A stretch of DNA of 64,000 nt from Solimonas thermocellulolyticum (GTDB lineage Bacteria > Pseudomonadota > Gammaproteobacteria > Nevskiales > Nevskiaceae). The stretch is from positions 1 to 64,000 of the forward strand of contig NZ_JBEPIJ010000004.1 of assembly GCF_040327995.1 (NCBI RefSeq). Direction: 5' to 3'. Position 1 is the first letter of the stretch. Each line of letters begins with the position of its first letter. The notes under the pieces are model-generated. The model was given only the letters and a program-made list of their open reading frames with translations. It was not told where the DNA came from and did not search any database. This document shows, piece after piece, positions 54,135 through 63,325 of this stretch. The translations under genes and the position numbers were made by a program.

Positions 54135-54544
54135 TGGATCCTTTTAGCGCCGCCCAGCAAGCCGAAGACGACAGCGCGATCGACTTAACGCCGATGCTCG
54201 ACGTCGTCTTCATCATGCTGATCTTCTTCATCGTCACCGCGAGCTTCATCAAGGAAGCCGGCATCGAGGTCACAAGACCCGAGGCCGAGACCGCCTACAA
54301 GCAGGACAAGGCCAACATCTTCATTGCGCTGTCGCCCACCGGCGAGATCTGGATCGACCGCAAGAACGTCCCGCCCGGACAGCTCAAGGCCACGATCACC
54401 AAGCTCAAGGCCGAGAATCCGCAGGGTGCGGTCATCATCCAGGCCGACAAGGACTCAAGGAGCAAGCAGCTGATGCAGGTGATGGACGCGGCCAGAGACG
54501 CCGGCGTCACCGACATTGCGGTGGCCACCGAGGCGCAGGAGTAA
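54134..54544 (+). CDS. exbD: ExbD protein 2
   Basis: A 136-residue second ExbD with an identical membrane helix (same D-L-T-P-M-L-D-V-V-F) but a diverged periplasmic domain. Two ExbDs in one operon could form a heterodimer in the ExbB pore. Confidence 0.87.
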   Translation: MDPFSAAQQAEDDSAIDLTPMLDVVFIMLIFFIVTASFIKEAGIEVTRPEAETAYKQDKANIFIALSPTGEIWIDRKNVPPGQLKATITKLKAENPQGAVIIQADKDSRSKQLMQVMDAARDAGVTDIAVATEAQE

Positions 54545-54549
54545 GGCGC

Positions 54550-55233
54550 ATGCAGATCCACGCCAGCGCCCAGACCACCGACCTGTCCGTCGCCAGCGCC
54601 GCCGGCAACCCGGTCCGAAACTTCCTCAGGCTGGTGCTGGGCGGCTGCATTGCCGTGATCGTCACGTTTGCCCTGTACTGGCTGATGGCCGAGCTGGTCG
54701 CGGCGGGCCGCGAAGCGATGAGCGACAGTCCCAGTGGCAAGATCATCGACTTCGTGCGCATCAAGCGCGACCAGAACCTCGAGATCGAGCGGCCCAAGCC
54801 GGAAAAGCCGGACAAGCCGCAAGACGCCCCGGACGCGCCGCCGCCGCAGGTGCAGGCGCAGGCGCCGACCGCCGGCGCGGTGCAGATCGGCCAGATGCGG
54901 GTCGACAGCAGCTTGACCAGCGCCGGATTCCGACTGTCCGCCTCGGACGGCGAATACCTGCCGATCGTCAAAGTCGCGCCGATCTACCCCTCCAGAGCCC
55001 AGTCCCGCGGGATTGAAGGCTGGGTGCTGCTGCAATTCACCGTCACCGAAACCGGCGCGGTCCGGGATCCGGTCGTGCTCGAATCCGAGCCGCCGGGCAT
55101 CTTCGACGAGGCGGCGAAAAGGGCGGTGGTCAAATTCAAGTACAAGCCGCGCGTCGAAAACGGGCGACCCATCGAAGTGCCGGGCGTGCAGCACCTGATC
55201 ACCTTCGAGATCGAAGAGGGGCGGCGGCGATGA
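54550..55233 (+). CDS. tonB: TonB energy transducer
   Basis: A 227-residue TonB with an N-terminal anchor helix (G-G-C-I-A-V-I-V-T-F-A-L-Y-W), a Pro/Lys region (R-P-K-P-E-K-P-D-K-P) and a C-terminal domain with Y-P-S-R-A-Q-S-R-G-I-E-G-W-V. It is short, like TonB2 proteins. It couples the ExbBD motor to outer-membrane receptors such as the one at 39851. Confidence 0.87.
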   Translation: MQIHASAQTTDLSVASAAGNPVRNFLRLVLGGCIAVIVTFALYWLMAELVAAGREAMSDSPSGKIIDFVRIKRDQNLEIERPKPEKPDKPQDAPDAPPPQVQAQAPTAGAVQIGQMRVDSSLTSAGFRLSASDGEYLPIVKVAPIYPSRAQSRGIEGWVLLQFTVTETGAVRDPVVLESEPPGIFDEAAKRAVVKFKYKPRVENGRPIEVPGVQHLITFEIEEGRRR

Positions 55234-56645
55234 GGGGCATCCGTCATGTGATCCTGCCGCTGCTGACGGCGCTGCTGATCAGCGCGCCGGTCCACGCCCA
55301 GGACAGCAAGAAGCCTTCAAAACCGCAGACCAGGCAGACGCAATTCATCAGCCAGGCGGTTTTCAAGGATCTGGAGAAGGCCCAGCAGGCGATCGACGCC
55401 AAGGACTACGCCGCGGCGATCACCGCACTGGACGTGGTCAAGGCCCGGGGCGACAAGCTCAACGACTACGAGCGCGCGACGCTGTTCAACCTCTACGCCG
55501 CCGTCTACTACAACCTCGACGACACGCCCAAGGCGATCGCGTCGTACATCGAGATCCTCAAGACCCCGAACCTGCCGGAAGGACTGAGAGACAGCACCCT
55601 GTTTGCGCTGGCGCAGATGTATTTCGTCAGCGAGGACTACCCCAAGGCGATCCAGGTCCTGAACCAGTGGTTCAAGACGGTGCCCGAGCCCTCGGCGGAC
55701 GCCTACGTGCTGCTGGCGCAGGCGCACTACCAGCTCGAGGACTTCAAGAAGGCCGAAACCGCGCTGATCGACGCCCTCAAGCTGGCCCGGCAAAAGCAGC
55801 AGGCGCCGAAGGAGAACTGGCTGGCCCTGCTGCGGGCCGTGTACTACGAGCTGGGCGACTACGCCAAGGCCGCCAAGGTGCTGGAGATCCTGGTCGCGCA
55901 GTATCCGAGCGAAAGCTACGTGCTGCAGCTCTCGGGCATGTACGGGCTGATGGGCGAGCAGAAAAAGCAGCTGGCGACGCTGCACGCCGGCTACCTGGGC
56001 GGCCTGGTCACGAGCAAGGGCGATCTGCTGAATCTGGCCCGGCTCTACCTGGTCGAGGACGTGCCGTACCCGGCGGTGCAGCTGCTCACGAAAGCCTTCA
56101 AGGACCAGGCGATCGAGCCGGACGCCGAGACCCTGCAGCTGTACGCGCAGGCGCTGTCACTGGCGCAGGAACGCGAAGCGCAGATCCCGGTGCTCAAGCG
56201 GCTGGCCGAGCTGACCGGCGAAGCCCGGCACTACGCCTTCCTCGGCCAGGCGCACGCCGAGGCCGGCAACTGGGACGCGGCGATCGACGCCTTCCAGCAG
56301 GCCCTCAAGGGCAAGGACCTGGACGACCCCGCCGGCATCCGCATGCAGCTGGGCACCGCGCAATTCAACGCCGGGCGCCTGAGCGAAGCCAGAAGGACCT
56401 TCATCGCCGCGTCCGAATCCGACCAGCACGGCGAGATCGCATCGAACTGGATCAAATTCGTCGGCGCCGAGATCGAGCGCAAGCGGGTCCTCGAGCAGGA
56501 CCCGGCCACCGGACCGCAGGCCGCGCCCGTCGCAGACGATCCGGCCGACGTCGAGTCTGATAACGAATCGGCTGCACAGCCGGCAGAGATCGAGCAGGCC
56601 ACGCCCGTGACCGAAGGGCGCGCGGCCGAGACGGCTCACGCATAG
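55230..56645 (+). CDS. TPR-repeat protein of TonB2 operon
   Basis: A 471-residue exported TPR protein. The signal peptide ends at V-H-A-Q-D. Many 34-residue helix pairs fill the region to about 400, and an acidic tail follows. It is the usual last gene of such TonB2 operons, probably a periplasmic adaptor. It overlaps TonB by ATGA and ends before a strong terminator. Confidence 0.82.
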   Translation: MRGIRHVILPLLTALLISAPVHAQDSKKPSKPQTRQTQFISQAVFKDLEKAQQAIDAKDYAAAITALDVVKARGDKLNDYERATLFNLYAAVYYNLDDTPKAIASYIEILKTPNLPEGLRDSTLFALAQMYFVSEDYPKAIQVLNQWFKTVPEPSADAYVLLAQAHYQLEDFKKAETALIDALKLARQKQQAPKENWLALLRAVYYELGDYAKAAKVLEILVAQYPSESYVLQLSGMYGLMGEQKKQLATLHAGYLGGLVTSKGDLLNLARLYLVEDVPYPAVQLLTKAFKDQAIEPDAETLQLYAQALSLAQEREAQIPVLKRLAELTGEARHYAFLGQAHAEAGNWDAAIDAFQQALKGKDLDDPAGIRMQLGTAQFNAGRLSEARRTFIAASESDQHGEIASNWIKFVGAEIERKRVLEQDPATGPQAAPVADDPADVESDNESAAQPAEIEQATPVTEGRAAETAHA

Positions 56646-56711
56646 CTCGCCTACCGACTCTCCCCCGCGTCCAATGCCGATCCCAACCGGCTCGTGGCGC
56701 GTCCCTGGCGG

Positions 56712-56743
56712 GATGCCCCTGTTGCGGGCATCTCGCTTTTTTT
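56712..56743 (+). terminator. Rho-independent terminator of the TonB2 operon
   Basis: GATGCCC (56712-56718) pairs with GGGCATC (56726-56732), with a 7-base loop, and seven Ts follow at 56737-56743. It lies 67 bases after the TPR gene stop and separates it from the convergent hydrolase gene. Confidence 0.85.
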
Positions 56744-56816
56744 CTGAAAACTGCGGATCGCTCGACAGACCCGAGCGGCAGCTGGGGACACGACGCGTGT
56801 CGACCGCACCCTCTCC

Positions 56817-57740
56817 TCAATTCCTGCTTGCTCCCATGCGCAAAGCAGAACGTACCGTGTCGAGGACTGCCTCCGGTCGCTCCATAGGCAAGAAATGCGT
56901 CGCTCCGGCGATGGTGTTGACTTCAGCAAGAGGCAGCAAAGCACTCAGGCGCTGGCGTGCCGCTGGCGAGAAGGTGGACGCACGCTCCGCGGCCAAGGCG
57001 ATCACCGGACACTGCAAGCGACGGATACCGGGCCACGGGTTGTGTTCGGTGTGGGCAAAGGTGGTGCTCTCCCATTCCGGCGAACAGGCCAGGCGAACCT
57101 GATTCTCATGCGGCACCAGGCCATGGCGGACATAGGCCTCAAGCCACTCGTCCGGCCAGGTCCGGAATCCCCCGCGGCCGCGATAATTGCTGAGCGCCGT
57201 GGCCTGTGAGTCGAACACCCGGCGGCGGCGTGCCGCGCCCGCGGCCAGTGAGAACCGCTGCGACTGGCCCAGCCGCTTGGCCAGCCACAGCCGCCAGCCC
57301 TGCCAGCGATCCATGATCACGGGCTCCACCAAGATCAGGCCCAGCACCTTGTCGGGTCGTCGGGCCGCGGCCATGAGGCTGGTGGTGGCGCCGATGGAAT
57401 GCCCGGCCAGCCAAACCGGCGCCTCTTGGGCCGCCAACCAGGCGGTGAGGTCCTGGTAGTAGGTTTCCCAGCCGCGGAAGGTCGCCATATCCGCGGCCCC
57501 GGCGCTGGCCCCATGGCCACGCATGTCCCAGGCCAGTACATTGCAATCGCTTGCCAGGGCGTCCAGCAAGGGCGCGTACAGCCGGCCATGGAAACCCGTC
57601 GCATGGGCCCAGTGCAGGGTGGGGCGCACCTCCGATCGCGGCCAGCGCCACAGGACGATCTCCCGGCCGTCGGGGGCCGTGAACCCGTCTTGCGCGATGG
57701 CGACGCGCGTGTCAATAGGATTTGGGCAGGCCAAGGACAT
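56817..57740 (-). CDS. Alpha/beta hydrolase
   Basis: A 307-residue alpha/beta hydrolase with the nucleophile elbow G-H-S-I-G-A, the oxyanion H-A-T-G-F-H and the catalytic His in G-A-T-H-F-L. Its start overlaps the acyl-CoA dehydrogenase stop by 29 bases. Its position mirrors the hydrolase next to an acyl-CoA dehydrogenase at 28947. Confidence 0.85.
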   Translation of the reverse strand: MSLACPNPIDTRVAIAQDGFTAPDGREIVLWRWPRSEVRPTLHWAHATGFHGRLYAPLLDALASDCNVLAWDMRGHGASAGAADMATFRGWETYYQDLTAWLAAQEAPVWLAGHSIGATTSLMAAARRPDKVLGLILVEPVIMDRWQGWRLWLAKRLGQSQRFSLAAGAARRRRVFDSQATALSNYRGRGGFRTWPDEWLEAYVRHGLVPHENQVRLACSPEWESTTFAHTEHNPWPGIRRLQCPVIALAAERASTFSPAARQRLSALLPLAEVNTIAGATHFLPMERPEAVLDTVRSALRMGASRN

Positions 57741-58899
57741 GTTCGCCGATGTAGTTGAGCAGCATTTCGTTGTTGATGGGTGCGATCTCCATCAGCCGTA
57801 CCGAAGGCCACAGGGTGATGATGTCGTAGTCCCGGTCGAAGCCGTAGCCGCCGTGGGTTTGCAGGGCGGCCTCGACGGCTTTGACCGCCGCGCGCGAGCC
57901 CAGCAGCTTCGCCATGTTGGCGTGCGCGCCGGCATTGCCGCCGGCGTCGAAGGTTGCGGCGGCCTGGATCATCATCAGTCGCGCCGCCTCCAGTTCGGCC
58001 TTGGCCTCGGCCAGCCGGTGCTGCAGGGCCTGGTAGCCGCCGATGGGGACGCCGAAGGGTTTGCGTTCGTTGGCGTAGGCCACGGCCTTCTTGAGCGCGT
58101 AGTTGCCCAAGCCCACGGACATGGCGGTCACCAGCAGGCGTTCCGAGTTCAGCGCCTCGAACATGCCGGCCAGTCCCTGGCCCGGCAGGCCGATGAGGCG
58201 ATCCGCATCGAGCCGGACCTCGTCGAAGAACACGAGGTACTGCCGCTCGGGCCAACCGACATCGATGTTCAGCGGCTGCAGCTGCACGCCGGGCGCATCG
58301 GTATCCACCACGAACAGCGACATGCCCTCGGTGCGGCGCCCGACCTCGCCGACCTTCTGGGTGCGGGCCACGACCAGCATGCGGTCGGCGTCCGCCGCGC
58401 CGGAGATAAACACCTTGCGCCCGGTCAGCCGGTAGCCATCGCCCTCCCGTGTCGCCAGCGAGGACATCGCGAAGCTGTTGGTACCGGCATCCGGTTCGGT
58501 GATGGCAAAGCACAGTTTCTCGGTGCCGCTGATCGTCGGTTTGACGAAACGCTCGATCTGCTCGGGCGTGCCATGGCGGATGATCGGCACCCGCGCAAAG
58601 CCGGTGAGCAGCAACATCGGCAGCACCAGTCCTGCTTCGGCCAGTGCTTCCATCAGCGCCACCAGCTCCACCTGGCCGCCGCCGGAGCCGCCCAGATCCT
58701 CCGGGATGGAGATGCCGAGCAGTCCGTATTCGCCCAGCGTCTCCCAGATCTCCTGCGGGAAGCGGTGCTGGTCGATGCATTCGCGCATGTATGCACGGGA
58801 AAAGCCCTCGCTCACGACGCGGGCGGCCTCACGGATATCGTGCATGCGCTCGGCCACGCTGCCCGGGCCAAACGGCATATCGGATGCGTTGCTGATCAT
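57712..58899 (-). CDS. Acyl-CoA dehydrogenase
   Basis: A 395-residue acyl-CoA dehydrogenase. It has I-T-E-P-D-A-G-T-N-S, K-P-F-G-V-P-I-G-G-Y-Q and L-Q-T-H-G-G-Y-G-F. It lies between the thiolase-like and hydrolase genes and is part of the minus-strand operon that seems to share an AraC site with the P450 promoter. Confidence 0.88.
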   Translation of the reverse strand: MISNASDMPFGPGSVAERMHDIREAARVVSEGFSRAYMRECIDQHRFPQEIWETLGEYGLLGISIPEDLGGSGGGQVELVALMEALAEAGLVLPMLLLTGFARVPIIRHGTPEQIERFVKPTISGTEKLCFAITEPDAGTNSFAMSSLATREGDGYRLTGRKVFISGAADADRMLVVARTQKVGEVGRRTEGMSLFVVDTDAPGVQLQPLNIDVGWPERQYLVFFDEVRLDADRLIGLPGQGLAGMFEALNSERLLVTAMSVGLGNYALKKAVAYANERKPFGVPIGGYQALQHRLAEAKAELEAARLMMIQAAATFDAGGNAGAHANMAKLLGSRAAVKAVEAALQTHGGYGFDRDYDIITLWPSVRLMEIAPINNEMLLNYIGEHVLGLPKSY

Positions 58900-58915
58900 C
58901 GTCTTCTCCTCCCCG

Positions 58916-60421
58916 TCATCGTTGCGGGGTAAACCGATTGCGTCGGCCGTCGTGATGCACGCGGCCCGGCTGATCGAGAAACTCCTCGGTGGTCATGGCA
59001 GCCAGCAGGTCCTGATCGGCGGGTGTGTTGGCGACAAAGCGCCGACCGTCGCGCAGGCGGCCGAGGACGATGCCCTGAACCGGGCGGTCGGTGCGGTCGT
59101 GCATGACGGTATAGGTCTCGATGCGGCCCGTGCCTTCGGCCTGCTCCACGACGTCCACGCCAGGGCCGGCGTCGATTTCAGCCTGCAGCCCGGCCGTATC
59201 GACTGGCTGCCATCCGCCGCTGGGCGGGTGCCCGCCGTAGAGCCCCAGCGAGTGCTTGCTCATGTACCAGCCGACACCGCTGACCAGGCCGGTGGCGCTG
59301 CGGTCGGCGCGGATGCGGGCCATGACCTCGGCGATGGCGTGGGTGCAATATTTGTTGCCGGGCCCGCCGTGAAATGCCAGCCCGCCCGTGACGGTCAGCG
59401 GCCGGGGATCGTGTGCGGCAATGCCCAGTGCGTCGCGCGCGATCTGCACCGCGCTGGGGAAACAGCTGTACAGGTCAAGGTGATCGATCTCGTCGATGGC
59501 AAGTCCGGCGGCGGCGAGCAGCCGCCGGCCGCAGGCCGTGATCGCCGGGGAGCGGGACAGATCGGCCCGCTCGGAGACGAACCAGCGCTCGTGGGCGCTT
59601 GCCGCAGCCAGGGGGTATACCCAGCGCTCGGGGTCGATGCCCAGCTGCCGGGCCTTGGCCGCCGACATCATCACCAGTGCGGCGGCCTGATCCACCGCGA
59701 TGAGAGCGTTCAGATGCTTGGTGTATGGCGCGCCGACCATGCGGTTCTTGGGCGTACGCTCGGCGATGTCGGCCGCCGACAGCGATTCGCGGCGCCAGGC
59801 CTGTGGATTGCTGGCAGCGACGGCGCTGAACCGCGCATACAGCTCGCCCAGCATCTGCCGGTGTGCAACCGGGTCGTGGCCGTAGCGGGCGCGCAAAGCC
59901 TGCTCGAACAGGGGATAGATCTGAATGGGCAGATCCAGTCCGTGGCCTTGTTCGGTCCTGTTCGTCGGCGCGCGCTCGTCCCCGAGCAAGCGCGGGCCTT
60001 CGCCGCTCGCGGTATCGATCACGCCGGACAGACCGGCACTCCGGCCGCGCATCTGCGTGGCCAGCGCCTCGCCGCCCGCGATCAAGGCGCAGTCGAGTTC
60101 GCCGCCGGCGATGCGCCCGGCGTAGTACCCGACCAGCCATTGGCCCATGTTCCCGCCGATGGGGGTGTAGAAGCGCTCGCCGGGATCGATACCCAGGCGT
60201 TGCGCCAGGCTGGCCGGGGCATCGGGATAGGCCGGTGCCAGGATGTTGAGACAGGTCAGTGACCGGACCTGTCCCAGCACGCCGGCCACGCCGCAGTCCG
60301 CAGCCGCAGCGCGGGCCGCCTCGGCGATCAGGTCGATCGGCGTGCGGGCATCATCCGGCTCGCGCGCGGTGATCTGACCGGCGCCGACCAGCACCGGTGT
60401 GCGTGCTTCCCCTGGAGTCAT
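58916..60421 (-). CDS. Thiolase-like protein without catalytic cysteine
   Basis: A 501-residue thiolase-fold protein. In the nucleophile region it has G-G-N-M-G-Q, so no cysteine is present, and the acid motif is L-Y-S-C-F-P-S-A. A C-terminal extension of about 120 residues follows. It resembles the acetyl-CoA acetyltransferase-like family of uncertain function. Starts in an ATGA overlap with the thioesterase upstream of it. Confidence 0.82.
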   Translation of the reverse strand: MTPGEARTPVLVGAGQITAREPDDARTPIDLIAEAARAAAADCGVAGVLGQVRSLTCLNILAPAYPDAPASLAQRLGIDPGERFYTPIGGNMGQWLVGYYAGRIAGGELDCALIAGGEALATQMRGRSAGLSGVIDTASGEGPRLLGDERAPTNRTEQGHGLDLPIQIYPLFEQALRARYGHDPVAHRQMLGELYARFSAVAASNPQAWRRESLSAADIAERTPKNRMVGAPYTKHLNALIAVDQAAALVMMSAAKARQLGIDPERWVYPLAAASAHERWFVSERADLSRSPAITACGRRLLAAAGLAIDEIDHLDLYSCFPSAVQIARDALGIAAHDPRPLTVTGGLAFHGGPGNKYCTHAIAEVMARIRADRSATGLVSGVGWYMSKHSLGLYGGHPPSGGWQPVDTAGLQAEIDAGPGVDVVEQAEGTGRIETYTVMHDRTDRPVQGIVLGRLRDGRRFVANTPADQDLLAAMTTEEFLDQPGRVHHDGRRNRFTPQR

Positions 60422-60894
60422 CTTGGCCCTCGTGTTGGCCCGGCAGCGCCGGGAAACAGCAGTTGCACCCGCCCGACGGCGATGGGCCTGCGGGGATCGT
60501 CCTGCCGGCAGATGACCCGGACCAGACCACTGCGGCGACCCAGGCGGATCATCTCGGCGCGGGCAAACGTGGATTGCGCCCGCGCGGAGCGCAGGTAGTC
60601 GATGTCACAGTTCAGCAGCTGCGGCCGCCGCCCGTCTGCGTCCGCGCTCTGCGCGGCCACCCGGGCGGTGATCTCGACCAGCGCCCCGAGCACGCCGCCG
60701 TGCAGGGCGGGCAGGAGGATGTTGCCGATCAGGGGCTCGCGATAGGGCAGGTGGAGTTCCCTGCCGCTGTCGTGCCGTCGGACCTCGAGCCCGAGATGGC
60801 GGGCGTAGGGGATGCGCGCCAGCAGGATCTGCCAGGCGGCCTCGGCATCGGCGCCAGGGATTCGCATCGGTGGCCCCGGGCGGACGTCGGTCAT
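60418..60894 (-). CDS. Hot-dog thioesterase (PaaI-like) 1
   Basis: A 158-residue hot-dog fold protein with the A-L-H-G-G-V-L-G-A-L loop typical of the PaaI/4HBT family. Likely cleaves or edits an acyl-CoA intermediate. It overlaps the genes on both sides by four bases. Confidence 0.78.
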   Translation of the reverse strand: MTDVRPGPPMRIPGADAEAAWQILLARIPYARHLGLEVRRHDSGRELHLPYREPLIGNILLPALHGGVLGALVEITARVAAQSADADGRRPQLLNCDIDYLRSARAQSTFARAEMIRLGRRSGLVRVICRQDDPRRPIAVGRVQLLFPGAAGPTRGPR

Positions 60895-61376
60895 GCGCGC
60901 TGATCCCCTTCGTCGGCGGCCTGAAAGAGTTGGCCCGGGGTATTGCGCATGAAGGTGACCGTCCCCGTGGCCACCGGCTGCGTCTGGCCTTCGGACCGGA
61001 TTTCACAGTGGACGAGCGCGACGTCCTCCGTGAAGCGAAGACAGCGGGCGAGGGCCACCACCGCGCGGTCGCCGGCGGCCGGTCGCAGATAATCCATGCG
61101 CAGGTCCAGGGTGGCGATGGGTGTCAGCGTCCGCGTCGCGGCGTACACCGCAAGCCCGGCGGCCGAGTCGGCCAGCGAATACAGAACGCTGCTGCAGAGG
61201 TCCGCCGCGTCATCGTCGTCGAGCAGCCAGGGTTGCGGGACCAGGCGCATGCGAACCTGGTCGTCTTCCATTGCAAGTACCTGCATGCCCAGGTCCCGGC
61301 TGTGCGGTACCTGCTCGCCGAACTGCCGGACCACCGCCACCGGATCGCCGCCCGGCAAGCCGCCTTCCCCTACCAT
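60891..61376 (-). CDS. Hot-dog thioesterase-like protein 2
   Basis: A 161-residue second hot-dog protein with D-L-C-S-S-V-L-Y-S-L-A-D in the place of the HGG loop, and D-L-R-M-D-Y-L-R. It may pair with its neighbour as a heteromer, as hot-dog proteins often do. Its start is at the stop of the transglutaminase-like gene (1-base overlap). Confidence 0.75.
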   Translation of the reverse strand: MVGEGGLPGGDPVAVVRQFGEQVPHSRDLGMQVLAMEDDQVRMRLVPQPWLLDDDDAADLCSSVLYSLADSAAGLAVYAATRTLTPIATLDLRMDYLRPAAGDRAVVALARCLRFTEDVALVHCEIRSEGQTQPVATGTVTFMRNTPGQLFQAADEGDQRA

Positions 61377-62050
61377 CAGCGCGTCCTTTCCTGCTCGATC
61401 TCCATCCCCAGCTCGCCGCCGGCGGGGTGGTTTGCTGCCAGCAGGCGCGGGTAATGCTGGCGATAAACGGCTTCCAACTCCGCCAAAGGCAGGTCGGCGC
61501 GCGGGCCGTGATCGGCCAGGTACTGCATGTGGCGGCGCCCCGCCGCATCGAACTCATGCATCAGTGCGTGCGCGCGGCCGTCGAAGTCCAGCGCCTTGAC
61601 GCCGAAACGTTCGCATAGCTCGATGTTGAATGCCGGGGTGGCCTTGATCCAGCGGCCGTCCAGCCACAGCTCGGTATAGCCGTGGCAGTAGAAAATATCG
61701 GTTTGCATCAAAGCCAGCAGGCGTTGACTGGCCAGGTGGTTTTTGACGTCCGCCAGGCCGATGCGCGCGGGAATGCCGGCGGCGCGGGCGCAGGCGGTGA
61801 GGAGACCGGCCTTGGGCACGCAATAGCCGCTGCCCGCGGCGAGGATGGCGCTGGCGCGCAGATGCACCGGATCCAGCGAGAACCGGTAGGGGTCGTACCG
61901 GATTTCGTCGCGCACCGCGTAGTAGAGCCGCACGGCACGTTGGCGGTCGTCGCCGGTCCCGGCGCGGCTGCGGGCAAAGGCCTGGATGTCGGGGTGATCG
62001 CTGTCGATGAACGCGCCGGGCGCGAGGGCGTCGTGGGGGGCAGCAGTCAT
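61376..62050 (-). CDS. Transglutaminase-like protein, paralogue of the 28106 protein
   Basis: A 224-residue protein with Cys in S-G-Y-C-V-P-K and His in Y-C-H-G-Y-T-E. The expected third Asp is again K-A-T-P. ATG 62050 is chosen; the upstream extension is Arg/Pro-rich and would run into the operator repeats. It heads the 62-kb minus-strand operon and shares about half its residues with the 28106 protein. Confidence 0.72.
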   Translation of the reverse strand: MTAAPHDALAPGAFIDSDHPDIQAFARSRAGTGDDRQRAVRLYYAVRDEIRYDPYRFSLDPVHLRASAILAAGSGYCVPKAGLLTACARAAGIPARIGLADVKNHLASQRLLALMQTDIFYCHGYTELWLDGRWIKATPAFNIELCERFGVKALDFDGRAHALMHEFDAAGRRHMQYLADHGPRADLPLAELEAVYRQHYPRLLAANHPAGGELGMEIEQERTR

Positions 62051-62155
62051 CAGGGTCGTCGGTCGGTGGGGAGGGCGCCGGCGGTCAGGCGCGAACAACG
62101 CCTGCACGACTCGTTACGCCAACTCAGCGTCGCGCGGAGGTTGGAAGGCGCACAA

Positions 62156-62190
62156 GGTCATTTTGTGCCAGTACGGGGTCATTTGAAGAC
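62156..62190. promoter_or_regulatory. AraC-type direct repeats upstream of transglutaminase operon
   Basis: Half-sites GGTCATTTTGTGCC (62156-62169) and GGTCATTTGAAGAC (62177-62190) start exactly 21 bases apart, two turns of the helix. The second is the exact reverse complement of a half-site at 63326-63339. They lie between the AraC gene stop and the operon start (62050), about 105 bases before it. Confidence 0.7.
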
Positions 62191-62225
62191 TGCGGGGGCG
62201 GCCCTCAGTGCGAGGCTGAAGGGCT

Positions 62226-63299
62226 CTAAGGGGATGGCGCGGGGGATGGCGCGCGCAAACCGCCGAGCTGCCGATAGCGCTCCGGGGGCTGGCCGAACCA
62301 GCGCTTGAAAGCGCGCCTGAAGTTGGCGGCGTCGTGGTAGTTCATCAGCGCCGCGATCGCCTCGACCGACAGCTGGCTGTCGCACAGGTAGCTCGTCGCC
62401 TGTTCAGACAGGATCTCGTCGCGAACGGCCCGGAAGCCACACCGTTCCTGCTTGAGTTTTCGCGCCAGCGTGCGTTTGCTCATGAACAGGGAGGCTGCGG
62501 CCTCGTCCTCGCCGAGGGTTCCGGGAGGATGCGACAGCAGCAGCTTCTTGAGTCGGTTCCGATAGCTCGGTCGCTGCGGCTGCAGCCGGGCCAACATCGA
62601 TTCACACTGCTGCAGGGCCAGGCCATAGAACTCATGATTGGCGGAGGCATTCGGTTTACGGCACAACGCGATCGGAAACTTGAGGGTCAGTGCCTTGCAG
62701 CCAAAGCGAATCTGCCCGGTCAGGTAGTCTGAATAGACCGCCGCGTAGTCGGGCGCCGGGTGGGGAAAGCCGATCTCGGCTTCGTCGAGCGGGTGGCCGA
62801 CGACGAACTCGCCAAAGTCCACCAGCACTTTCACCAACGTGTCGGCGAGGCAACGCTGGATGTCGTCGTCCAGCGATACATGGAAACTCAGTCCGCATTC
62901 CAGATAGCCCTTGGTTCGACGCAACTGCAGTTGGACGAAATTGGCGCGCGTGGGCAGGAAAGTGTGGATCGCCCGCAAGGCGCTCTGCAGATCCGGGCTG
63001 CTCAAGGCGGCGAAGCCCATCGCCCCGTGGGTCGCGGGGGTCAGGCGCTTGCCCAGCCGCAGGCCGAAGTCCGGCTGGCCGGACAGCATCATCGCGTTGC
63101 GCAGGATGCGCACCTGCTGGGGCGTGGTGAGCAGGCAGTCCTCGCTGAGGAACTTCGCAACGCTCAACCCCGTGCCTTTCAGCAAGCGGGGCAGTTGTCG
63201 TGCCGCCAGACCGAGCTCACGTGCAATCAGCCAGGAGTAGTTGACGGGGAGGTCGGCTTCCCGATGGGGTCGACCGTTCAGCTGCTGCATCGTCTTCAT
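62226..63299 (-). CDS. AraC-family transcriptional regulator
   Basis: A 357-residue regulator with an N-terminal arabinose-binding-type domain and a C-terminal pair of HTH motifs (E-D-E-A-A-A-S-L-F-M-S-K-R-T-L-A-R-K-L and V-E-A-I-A-A-L-M-N-Y-H-D-A-A-N-F-R-R-A-F-K-R-W). Homologues adjoining P450 or alkane operons respond to hydrocarbons or fatty acids. It is divergent from the ferredoxin gene. Confidence 0.9.
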   Translation of the reverse strand: MKTMQQLNGRPHREADLPVNYSWLIARELGLAARQLPRLLKGTGLSVAKFLSEDCLLTTPQQVRILRNAMMLSGQPDFGLRLGKRLTPATHGAMGFAALSSPDLQSALRAIHTFLPTRANFVQLQLRRTKGYLECGLSFHVSLDDDIQRCLADTLVKVLVDFGEFVVGHPLDEAEIGFPHPAPDYAAVYSDYLTGQIRFGCKALTLKFPIALCRKPNASANHEFYGLALQQCESMLARLQPQRPSYRNRLKKLLLSHPPGTLGEDEAAASLFMSKRTLARKLKQERCGFRAVRDEILSEQATSYLCDSQLSVEAIAALMNYHDAANFRRAFKRWFGQPPERYRQLGGLRAPSPAPSP

Positions 63300-63325
63300 G
63301 AGGGTTTCGCTGGCCGCAACAGAGT

